Shown here in pieces: positions 11,506-23,100 of a DNA stretch of 64,000 nucleotides. The DNA comes from Owenia fusiformis. Lineage: Eukaryota; Annelida; Polychaeta; Sabellida; Oweniidae. Position 1 is the stretch's first letter, and every line of letters starts with the position of its first letter. Both the position numbers and the translations under genes were made by a program. The stretch is from contig CAIIXF020000002.1 in the NCBI GenBank assembly GCA_903813345.2, forward strand, positions 21,960,455 through 22,024,454. The letters are read 5' to 3'. The notes under the pieces are model-generated. The model did no database searches, was not told the origin of the DNA, and worked only from the letters and a program-made list of their open reading frames with translations.

Positions 11506-12416
11506 ATGGGGACCCTGTATATGCTTTTATTTTCAATATATTGAGTCGAGCACCTCCAAAAATGAAGTAGAAACCGAGCGAAGTCGAACGCGAGCGAAGT
11601 AGAACGCGAGCGAAGCGAGCGGCGAATGATTGAAAAAATTTCAGCCTGCTGAAATTGCCAAACGCCTGTTGAAAAAATATTTATTGAAACCCCTGCCAGA
11701 TTCATTCAAAAATTGAATCTAGAGGACAGGTGACCATATTTTTTTTATATTCTTTTAATTTTTATTCGCATTACCTGGTGTATATACCTCCTAGATGGAG
11801 GACTTCCCACTATCCGTGTATCTGAGGGTTCAGGACCCCCGGTGAATTTTGCACACAGTGAACGCCACTGATCCAGCTAATTTTTACCACAGGATTTCAA
11901 TTTCAATACACAAGTCGTTGTGGGGTGAAAATCAACCCCGCATTTATGGTGATAGGTACATAGGGAGAACTGTACATGGCTACATGTACAGTATCATGCG
12001 TGGCCTTTGAGTTTGACTTGACCTTGTTTTCAGATTCTGAAGATCATGACACTTCAATGTGACCACATTCATTTGATAAAGGCCGTGCCTGGAGAGCCTT
12101 AAAATTTAAGGCTCTCTAGCCAAAATGCTAAAGAGCCTTAAATTTTAAGGTTCTTTAACATTTCGGCTAAAGAGCATTAAATTTTAAGGCTCTTTAGCAT
12201 TTTGATAGCCAATTCTGCTAAAGAGCCTTTAAGGAATTCCAGGCGACAGAAATGACGAAATATTGCTTCTGGGACAAGATCAAACGACTTTGACATATTC
12301 TATACCCAACCTATTTTGTAATTTAACAATCAGCACAAATATACATGCCATACATACATATTAGCAGATATCGGACAAATTCAAAGAGAAAAAATTTTTG
12401 ATCGATAAAATCACTG

Positions 12417-13390
12417 ATTATTAAACCGGAAGTGTCTTCTCTGAGGTCCGCGAAGATGAAGAAGATAACATATAAAGATTTCAGTCATTTCAACTAACTT
12501 TGCCGTCGATTTGATTTATATGGTTTTAAATGATCTTCTAATGCTTACTATGACTTCTATTAGTACTGTTTTGACTTCCCCACTTCATAAAAAAACATTA
12601 TCACTTTTTGCTCGACTCATAAATTTACTTCCGGTCTACCGAGACAAATAAAAGAATGTTTTCAATCCTCAGTCTAAATTTGGCTTTTTAAAGGTTCAAA
12701 CATCGATTTTGAAAAGTAAATGTTTGTTTGTTTGATGTTCATGCATATATCGAAAATATATGTCTCTGGTTCACCAGAGAAGGTGTAAGACCAGGCAATC
12801 ACGTATAGCCAGAAAAATGTTATTTTTACCATTTTATCCACTATAAATCGCAACTTCCGTTTAGTAAAGATTTTGATGTATAGACATTTATTGATGGATT
12901 GGAGGCTAGGATAAAAATGTTGTTGTTGTGTTGCATAAGCCGCTGTTTCCTCGACAGTTCACCTCTTGTACTGTAAATGTTCTTTGTGCTCTCTCTCATG
13001 TGGTTAAATTCTCACTTGTGAGGAAAATATTATGCAAAAATATCTCGTCACGTGAAAAATTCTAAAATCAGCATTGAAATCTAATGGGCAATAGATTTGG
13101 AAGTGTATTTTGTTATGTCCCTGGGCTGATGTCCCTGCATTCACGATAAACTTCGTCAAGATGTGCTGATCTAGAAGAAACAAGATCCTTTTTCATCCCC
13201 AGGTCTTCATCATACTTTTTGCCATCTTAAAATGGGATTCCCTGTATTCTCGTGACTATAGCAAAGCCAATACAAGTGATTAATTTCATTAAACATTGAT
13301 GATTGAGCGATGGAGCGAGCCCAAGAATTCTAGAAAAAATTGTGTACATAATTTCCGGACCTCAGAGAACAAACTTCCGGCTTGTTATTA
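12417..13390. mobile_element. Inner inverted-repeat element inside the 12082-13742 unit
   Basis: TTATTAAACCGGAAGTGTC followed by TTCTCTGAGGTCCG (12418-12450) is mirrored by CGGACCTCAGAGAAC and ACTTCCGGCTTGTTATTA (13355-13390). The ~900-bp interior is AT-rich with a small CTCTGG...CCAGAG hairpin. It may be a nested insertion or the core of the larger element. Confidence 0.6.
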
Positions 13391-13400
13391 AAAATAAAAA

Positions 13401-13474
13401 GTGCTCCGCCGGGGAATCGAACCCACGCCGGAGGAGTGGAAAGCGAGCACCCTAACCACTATACCAGAGTGTTC
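13401..13474 (-). other. tRNA-like sequence (tRNA pseudogene or SINE head)
   Basis: On the minus strand a good A box (TGGTATAGTGGTTAGGG) is followed 30-odd bases later by a perfect B box (GGTTCGATTCC). This is the RNA polymerase III internal promoter of a tRNA in the Glu/Gly/Asp style. The acceptor strands (AACACTC and GCGGAGC) do not pair and the T and anticodon stems pair poorly, so I do not call a functional tRNA. A tRNA-derived SINE head or decayed tRNA fits better. Confidence 0.6.
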
Positions 13475-14141
13475 TACAATGATGAGCCTAATGTTTTTGC
13501 AACTTTATAGTGATATACATGTGTGAAATTTTTAAGTGGCATTCTGGGTTGAAAAACTTTCGAGAGTGTTGTTTTATTGTTTAGCTGACGAAAACTTCAA
13601 TAAAAAACAATATAAACACGGATTATAAACACAAAGGCTCTCTAGCCAAAACAGTATGTTCACAGTTAAATAGCCTTAAATTTTAAGGCTCTTTAGCATT
13701 TTGGCTAAAGAGCCTTAAATTTTAAGGTACTCCAGACACTTCGTTTGATAAAACAAATATCAAGATGGAAAAGTTGATTAATTTTAACTTACCATAAAAT
13801 TTAGCCGACTGTAAGGGAATTCTGATATGAAGACGGGTAACTGATGGTTTATTTCAAGATTTGTTCGACATTCTTTTGTTCATCGATTCGTTTTTCTAAA
13901 ATGTCAACTTTGACTGGAGAATCCAAAAAGGTAAACAAAAAATTTCCTAGATCATTTTCTTAAATATAACAAACGTTGCTATCATACTCTTGAAATAAAA
14001 ATGATCATCATCGATAAGTGCTATATAATATAATGTAGGCTAATCATAGAATAGCTTATGTGGGCTAAAAGAAGAAATGAAGTAAAATACGACGTTCGTA
14101 TTTTTGATTACCAAAACTGTTACGTCTCAGCAGAAAAGAAA

Positions 14142-17100
14142 ATGGCAGCGCCCATGTCAAAAATTTTAAAGAAGCTTTTACAACAGAAATTAACATTTTC
14201 TAGGCTAGTTTATTTAAGGAAATATAATTCAATACAAATTAAGGACATATTAGATAATGAGACACTTCTAGGAAAGGCAATTGATGTGTCAGTAAGTTAG
14301 AACCGAATTTATTTTGCACACACAGCAAATTTTTTCTTGGGAGTGAATACTCAATAACAGGAAAGACGTTTTCTTTTTACTTAGTATTATTCCCAATTGA
14401 ACGCTTACTGTGAATAAACAGCATTAAGATTGATGTGAGACCCTATCTGTTGCAAGACTAACGCCTGGCGTAACCGTCACCATGTTATTCGGTGTTTTTT
14501 AAGTAGCGCAAGGATCCTGCCATGACCGTGGTAATGTTATCGTGAAAGCCTGGTATAACCGCGACAATGCTGTATTATATTAAAATGCCTGCCATGACCG
14601 TGGTAGTGTAATCGTGTAAGCCTGGCGCGACCGCAACCTTTATATGACATTAATGACCTTCATGTTTCGCCCGTTGCTGTTGGTATTTTTTATGAATAAA
14701 TCTTATTAATTGATCATTATAGAAAGTATATGCTTTCGAATCGAAGCTCCTTGAATGAGAGTAGAGATATTTGTTGGTTCGCAAATTATTTATGAGTAAA
14801 AATTAGGTTTTCGTTGTGAAATTAATACACATTTTTAGTAGTCTTTATTTACACATTTAAGGTAGTTAAACACGAAGAAAAATTTTCATTACAGTGTTCT
14901 CATGCTACTTTAAATACAACCACGGTCATGAGAGGCCTTGCAACTACTGTCACGGTCATACGGGGCTTTAACATTACCACGGTCATGACAGGCCTTGCAA
15001 TATAATATAGCATTGTCACGGTCATGACAGGCCTTGCAAGCATTGTCACGGTCATATCAGGCTTTAACATTACCACGGTCATGACAGGCCTTATAAGCAT
15101 TGTCATGGTCATATTAGGCTTTAACATTACCACGGTCATGACAGGCTTTGCAATAATTTATGATTAGGACTGCTATAACCGTGACAATGTTTATAGCAAA
15201 GCCGGGCATGACCGTGACAATGTCATATAGTACTGCAAGGCCTGGCATGGCCGTGACCATGTAATACAGTATTGCAAGGCCTGCCATGACAGTGACAATG
15301 TAATGTTTATGATAGGACTGCCATAACCGTGACAATCTGTATTGCAAAGCCTGGCATGACCGTGACAAGGTAATATAGCATTGCAAGGCCTGCCATGACC
15401 GTGACAATGTAATATAGTACTGCAAGGCCACATATGTGGGTGGTCATGTAGAAATTTAGGCTTAGTCCGTGATAATGTATTGCAATGACTGTACTAGGAC
15501 ACTGTAAATATGAATCATATTAATGTCAGAAATATCCTTAAACAATTTTAAGTGATCTTCATTATAATGATACAATACAATTAAACAGTTTAACACTATA
15601 TGATCATGGTGTTTAACTACCTTAATTATGTTAATATCAAAATTACTACTAGACATTATATTCACATTATTTTCGCATATTGTAAAATAATTAATCATTT
15701 ACACAGAATAAGACAAGTTATTTGTGTCACGCTAATAAACAATTTAGACCGGAGACATAAAATATACAAATATTTAAAAGTGGATAGTAAACAAATCGCT
15801 TAACAAACAACAATAAAAAATTCTTAAATTAAACGTAAATGCGGCCGCGCCAGGCTTCCACGATAACACTCACGGTCATGACAGGCCTTGCAATATAATA
15901 CAGCGTTGTCACGGTTATACCAGGCTTACAAAATAACACTGCCACGGTCATGGCAGGATCCTTGCAATATAATACAGCGTTGTCACGGTTATACCAGGCT
16001 TACAAAATAACACTGCCACGGTCATGGCAGGATCCTTGCGCTACTTAAAAAACACAGAATAACATGGTGACGGTTACACCAGGCGTTAGTCTTGCAATAG
16101 ATAGCATGTGATTGATGTTCACACGGCACAACCGTCACCATGTTATTGAGTGTTTTTAAGTTTCGCAAAGATCCTGTCATGACCGTGGTAGTGTTATCAT
16201 GATAGCCTGGTATAACCGTGACAATGCTATAATATTATATTGCATGGCCTGTCATAACAGGGGCATAACAGTGGTAATGTTAAAGCCTGATATGACCGTG
16301 ACAATGGTTGCAAGGCCTTTCATAACCATGGTAATGTAAAAGCCTACACCATGACAATAGTTATATTAAGTGACATTTAGTAGCTTTACATTTAGGCCTT
16401 ACAACCATTGCCACAGTCATATAAGGCTTTAACATTACCACGGTCATGACAGCCCTTGCATTATAATATAGCATTGTCACGGTTATACCAGGCTTTTATG
16501 ATAGCAATACCACGGTCATGGCAGGATCCTTGCGAAACTTAAAAAAACTTAATAACATGGTGACGGTTGTGCCAGGCATAAGTCTTGCAATAGATAGCAT
16601 GTGCCACAGACACTAGAACAAGAGTTCATCCCCCTCCCACTCACCACTGGCGGATCTGGGGGGGGCCTTGGGTGGGCCCAGAAAAAAGGGCCGACGAATA
16701 AAGGCCCCAAAAAGTGGGCCTTTTGGTCATTACTGGGCATTTTAAGGCCTTATTTTTTCATTTCAGGCCAAATTATGTAAAAAATTGGCCTCAAAATTTG
16801 GGCCCACGTTTGGATTTTAGGGGCCCTAATTTTTTTCTAACCTGAAATTTGGGCCCCCCCCCACTAGTTGGTTCCCACATCCACCCCTGCTCACTATGTA
16901 TTACTTAGAAAACATTACATTATGGATACAGTGACTGGGGGGGGGGGGTTACAATGAATTCTAAATTGAAAAACACTTCAGAGGCTGATCTTTTTATCTT
17001 GGATGACAGTAATTTGTAACTGTCTTTTTGATACTATGTTAGCATTTCATTTTTCTATCCTATTTAGATTACTGTGTGTAAATTAGAAATGGATTTGGAG

Positions 17101-20100
17101 TTATCCAATGTAATCCATACATGTATCTGTATTTCCGCGAGTTGGAATTCAAACCCCCAATATCCTAGATGCGAGTAGAAATAATCTTGATTTACGTCAT
17201 TAAAAATTCACAATTCACAAGTCAAACTGATGTCATATTTGGAATCTACATATAAAATTACGTCTAAAAATGTGGTTTTGAAAAGAGTTTATCAACTTTG
17301 AAAATTTGATTTTCTTTGAAAATGTGATTTCTAGGTCGGGGAGATGAAATGAAATATCTTTTCTTGTGTTGGGCAGATAATATTTTCTTTTACTGGGAAT
17401 ATTTTAATTTGTATAACTATCACATACATAAGGGTAATTTGAAAAGTGAACCACTAAAACTGATGCATATTTAAGTTTTAGGGAATTTTGTAATACCCTG
17501 CAATGTTATTTCCCCCGAATCAGCCACCTGGTGGCGAAACTGGTAACTTCCTACTCGCATCTGAGTAGTTAGATGTACTTGTACCTTCATTGACCATATT
17601 AATGTCGAACTTCTCAATTTATTTCAGGGATGGGTCAAATTTAAAAGAACACACAAAGCTGTCTCATTTTTCCACATCAATGATGGCTCCTGTCTTACCA
17701 ATCTCCAAATTGTTTTGGAAGGGAGTAGCAAGTAAGTGAAGCATCTCCATCACAGGAATGCAGTACTCAATAAATCATCCATTTAATTCCATCTCGAGAA
17801 GCTATGTGGATAAAATTGTATCTTCAAAAATTAATTCCCATTGTAACGAATCAAGGCAATGCACAATAATTGACTGTAGAACAGTATTCACATTAGACAG
17901 TTTAATTTTTCAACTTGACTGTTCACTGTTCAAATTTGGAGGTGTTCACAGTTTAAGGTTTTTAATTGAACCAGTCAAATTGGGAGGTGTATGGATTAGA
18001 GAGATGTTCTGATATACATGTTTCACGTCGTGTATAAGTGAAAATAATTAGTATGTTTTCCATTGTGCAGTTTTTCTGAACAATCATTTTCATTGGTTTT
18101 AAGCACATTATCGGGAAATCTATCAGTGAAAATTTTAGCTATATTTTTTAAAGTACTCATCAGCAAAATTTAGCACCAGTGATATTAAAGACACTGTATT
18201 CACATTTTCTTGTGTTTTAGATCAGATGCTCCATTTGCATCTTGTGTCAAAGTCAGGGGAGTTGTCACTGAGAGTGACCATCCTGGACAAAGACTGGAGA
18301 TTAAGGCTGAAAATATAGAGGTCATAGGTCAAAATGACCCAGTGGTAAGTCCAGGATACAATCAAGGAATAAAGACCGAGATTCTATGATTTATGTGGTG
18401 ATATATGACCAAAAGTTTTATTCTGTTCATTGTTAAAAGACTGAAATCCCGTAGCGTAACTATTTGCATTTATGAATTTTAGCGGTCATACCTACAATAT
18501 AGACCAGTAAATCAATTGTTCTAGCTATTGTGATGTCACTTATCATATTAGAATAAATAATAGGCTACTCAAATGACTATAACATGTACAAGCCAAAATT
18601 TTTTTTATCTTTATGACATTTGCATCCAAATTCTTCTGCTCAAGAATTTGTTTAAACTACATTGCATGCATACGTACAAAACTCCTTAATAAGCAAAAAT
18701 TATATAGTATTTTACTTATAAAATTCACTTGTTTGTTTCCTTTGCAGCAATTCCCATTCAAGAAGAAGCAGCCAAGGCCACCACTGAGCAATACAAGGGA
18801 TCATATACATTTGAGGCCCAAAACAGACGCATTTGCATCACTGCTGAGGATACGCAATCAAGCAAATTGCATTATAAACCAATACTTCCAAGTATGTACT
18901 TCAAAATACAGTCACAAATGTAAAGGTTAATGGCCAAATGTCAACAGCTAATTGTTCAGATATCTAATTCTTTTTTTCAGAGAATAAAATAACATTTTAA
19001 TTGGTGGAAGGATTTACATGATTTTTTAAAAGATTGCTTTCACCATTTCGAACACTCAATCTACTCCTTCTGGTCTTATTTCTTTAAATCTAAGTCTTAT
19101 ATCTTTTTACTGTGTTAATTAATAGGATTTTGTTCAGAGCCTCAGATTCCTTGGTCATCCAAGCTGCTGTTGTTTTATGAGGTAATGTGATCGGTGTCAC
19201 AGTGAGTAGTTAACTTGTTTTTAAAATGCACTCTTTTTGCAGGATTCTGGCTACTGTCACATACACACGCCTATTCTCTCTTCCAATGACTGTGAGGGAG
19301 CAGGAGAGCTCTTCACTGTGGAGGTAAATAATGATGCATAGAAAGTGACCATCCATGAAGTGCAAGGTCATTGAATTTATTTTAAAAATTAGCAAGAAAT
19401 GCGAAACTTGAAAAAAGTTACATTCCATAAATGTATAATATTTTGATAAATATCAGTGTTGATGTAGATTCATGTAGAAAACAGAAAAATTGTTTTGATA
19501 TAATTTTGTGTACATATACATGCAGGACCCATACATAACAATCATTTTTAGTTCCCTTTAAATGTTTAAGTGTACCTTATCTTTAATTCTAGGGAAAGGA
19601 TGACAGCATTAATAAGAAAAAGACCAATGGAAAGGACGTCGCGAAAACAGAATTCTTTGGTGCACCAACGTATCTCACAGTATCTGGCCAGTTACATCTG
19701 GAGGTTGTGACAGGGTAATTTATTATTGGTGCCATAGTCCTTCTAGTTAGCTAAATATGCTGCCTCTATATAAGAGGACAAATCTTCCTAGTTTGCAATT
19801 TTTCAGGTAGATTATATGGTATGCAAGATACTTAAATTAAATGTGAAACAAATTGTTAGGACTGAAAAAATGAATACATCAAGGCCTGATTATTCTAAAA
19901 ACAAGGTTGCATGTCATATATAAAAAGTCATACTCATTATTTGCTTGTAGGGCTATATCAAAGGCTTATTGCTTTGGACCAACATTCAGAGCTGAGAACT
20001 CAAAAACTAGGCACCACTTATCTGAGTTTTACATGATAGAAGCAGAGGTTGCATTTACATCATGTTTGGAGGATATAATGGTGGTAAGGCTTATTTTCAT

Positions 20101-23100
20101 TTTAATTCTTTTAAAATTGACAATATATTTTTATAGTCTCCAAATTTCTTGTGGATGGTGATTGGTGTACAGAGTCTCTTACAAATGGCAGGTGGTGACA
20201 TTTTGCATGTTAATGCCTTGTTATCATTGGTGTTTCTTTCATTTCTTTCATACAAGTTATTGTAGCTATGACCCCCAAGAGGGAGTACTGGGTGCCACAT
20301 AATGGTATTTACAAAGATTTATGATGTATTATAGGAAATGTAAATGGTAGTGTTTAAAGTATATTTCTATTTTCACTGACCCTTAAAAGTGGAGGGACTT
20401 CAATCCCAAATCAGTGTTGGTTTTAAAATATTGCCCTGTTTTCCTATTTAATGACGTGACTTAGTTTTCTTGGATCATTTAAAATCAAACAATATATGAT
20501 AAATATTGTATGATAACTTAATTATGAAAAATGATTTGAAAACATTTTGAAAAATTTCTTTTGGATATAGAATTGAATTTTTAAACGTTGAATTAGATTA
20601 GAAGTAGCCATGTATATTAACTAACCATGAATCTGCCAATAATTGTTGCTTTTTAGATTATGGAGGATCTCTACAAGAAGACAAGTGTCAGTCTCTTGGA
20701 AAGCTGTACAGAGGACATCAGTGGTTATTATTACAAACACTTCTCCCAACCTGATCACTATGTAAGTTCATTAAATAAAGGAATTAAAAGGGATAGAGAG
20801 AGCACAATATTGAGATACTTTAATCAGTGTATCCTTATATTTTCAAAGTAAAGGAATTAAAAGGGATAGAGAGTGTAAAATATTGAGATACTATAATCAG
20901 TTTATCCATATATTTTCAAAAAATGTCTCTAAAATCTTTATTCTTTGAGAATTTTTTCTGGATTTTTTTTACATGTGTCTAAGAATTAGCTTGCCCTACT
21001 TGGCTACATTTACTCTTCAATTATAGTTATTCCTGCAATATAACTGAAGTCTGTAGTTTATTCCAATGCTGCATACAGTCAGTGGCTGAATAAATCTTTT
21101 TGTTGAAGTACATGTAAGGTATCTCGAAAGAGCACATACACTTTTCAATAAAAACATGATACAGAAATGCTTTATTTACTTTCAGGAAACAAATATCAAA
21201 CCAGCATTAGAAAACACATTTATAAGGTAAACATTTGTTAAAACAAACTTTTCATGAACCCCTTTCCTAATGTTCTTTGTTTACTCTTCTTGAAACTATG
21301 AAACTAAGTTGTATTGAAATGCATGTTCTGAATTAGATATCCAAGAATGAATAAACGTAAGGAGCTCACATGCACTGGTGATCCACTCGATTACGCTGGT
21401 TACCAAAACGAACCGTTTTGGTAACAAAATGTCGGAACATCCGGAAGGTATGATTTTTCTCGTTTCCTTATTTTACACTTGTAGGTAGAATTCCCACGAC
21501 ATTTTTAACACAAACGTGTATCAGTATCATATGTTTAAGAAAGTGTACATATTTGCGAACAAATAGTTCAGAAGACAACAGAATCGTCGATTTACTTCCT
21601 CACTTAAGTTACATAAACGGTTTGGGTTAAAAGTGCAGATCTTAACTGTTTTTCGAAAAACCGTTTATGTAACTTAAGTGAGGAAGTAAATCGACGATTC
21701 TGTTGTCCTCTGAGCTATTTTTTCGCAAACATGTACATTTTCTAAAACATATGATACTGATGCACGTTGTGAGAAAAAACGTCGTGGGGATTCTGCCTAC
21801 AACGCGTGAAATAAGGAAAAAAGAAAAATCGTGCCTTCGACGTTCCGACATCTTGTTACCAAAACGGTTCGTTTTGGTAACCAGCGTAATCGAGTGGATC
21901 ACCAGTGACATGTCTCAAACTCATAACCTCATGGTTACGGTAACAGCACCTAACCCAGCATGTTAGTGCTTTAGACCACTCAGCTAATTCAATTACCACA
22001 AAAAGGTCGTTTCATCATCCAATTTGACTAGATTGAACATGTGTTAAAGCTCAACATGTCAAACGCAAGAAGATATTGGACAATACAAAATAGGCTACAG
22101 TTTACAGTGACGTGTCTCTCAATTGAAAGTCATAGAAATACTGTAGATTGCTTCTACATATTTTACATTCCTGTCATTGTTACTTCCAGAATGCCATATT
22201 GTGAGGCTATAGATATACTACATGATAAAAGAGACAACTTTGATGTTCAAATCAAGGTAGGTATACCATGCAGTAAAACCATTTTCATAATTTGCAATAA
22301 AACGTTGTGAATACTAGCCAGTTCAAACACATTTTGAAAGTCTTTGTAGTGTTTTGACTAGACAGGATTAATATAGTTATGTATTCATTAAAACTTTTTA
22401 TGAATACACTGATTTAATTAGTATTGTTTTATAGATACTACAGGTAGTTCTACTTTTCTTTTGTTTTAGTGGGGCGATGATCTGCATAAAGTACATGAGA
22501 AGTTCCTGGTGAAACACTGTGGCAATATACCTGTCTTCCTTATACATTTCCCCAAACAACTGAAACCTTTTTACATGAGACAAAATGATGATGGGCAAAC
22601 TGTAAGTTACTGTGAACTTAATTTTTTAGCATAAGGTTATAATGAACCTTTTATCTATAGGGGCTGTTCTTAAAATCCTATTTTTAAAAGTTTGTCATTT
22701 ATTTAATCTATAGTCTTATATGAGAGGCAGGTGTTCAAATTTATATAATGTTGAAGGATTTTACAAAAATCGTCTTAAGTATCCTTAAAATTGTGAAAAT
22801 ACCATATAGATTATTATAAGAAATGGCTATTCAGTATATAAATTACAGTAGTAAATGTTTTACTTTGTACTATAATATATTGTGTTGAAATAGGTGGCAT
22901 GTGTGGATCTCCTAGTCCCTGAAGTAGGGGAGTTATGTGGAGGGAGTTTACGAGAAGAAAGATATGATGTGCTTGAAACAGAACTCAAACAAATAGATAA
23001 ACTCAAGTCACTAAATTGGTAGGTGGTATTTGATTCTATATTAATGGCTCGTGCAATGAAAAAATTTATTTATTTTTTTTAAATAATATAAATGTGTCAT

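Larger units (their letters stand above)
12082..13742. mobile_element. 1.66-kb inverted-repeat element with palindromic subterminal arrays
   Basis: Both ends carry alternating GGCTCTTTAGCATTTTGGCT / AAAGAGCCTTAAATTTTAAGG units (12092-12236 and 13634-13740), each unit itself palindromic. Outermost, GTGCCTGGAGAGCCTTAAAA at the left is mirrored by the reverse complement of ATTTTAAGGTACTCCAGACAC at the right. It surrounds a second inverted-repeat unit (12417-13390) and a tRNA-like sequence. No transposase frame is visible, so it is non-autonomous. Confidence 0.7.

Noticed and set aside
11370-11705. 111-codon minus-strand frame
   Set aside because: It spans the ~168-bp duplication and a CG-rich run; no conserved motif and no splice or promoter support.
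13401-13474. Functional tRNA gene
   Set aside because: The A and B boxes are good, but acceptor, T and anticodon stems do not pair adequately.
14900-15433. Minus-strand repeat peptides (MTVVMLKP-type)
   Set aside because: They are translations of the CATGACCGTG array; the frames shift between units and no start context or family match exists.
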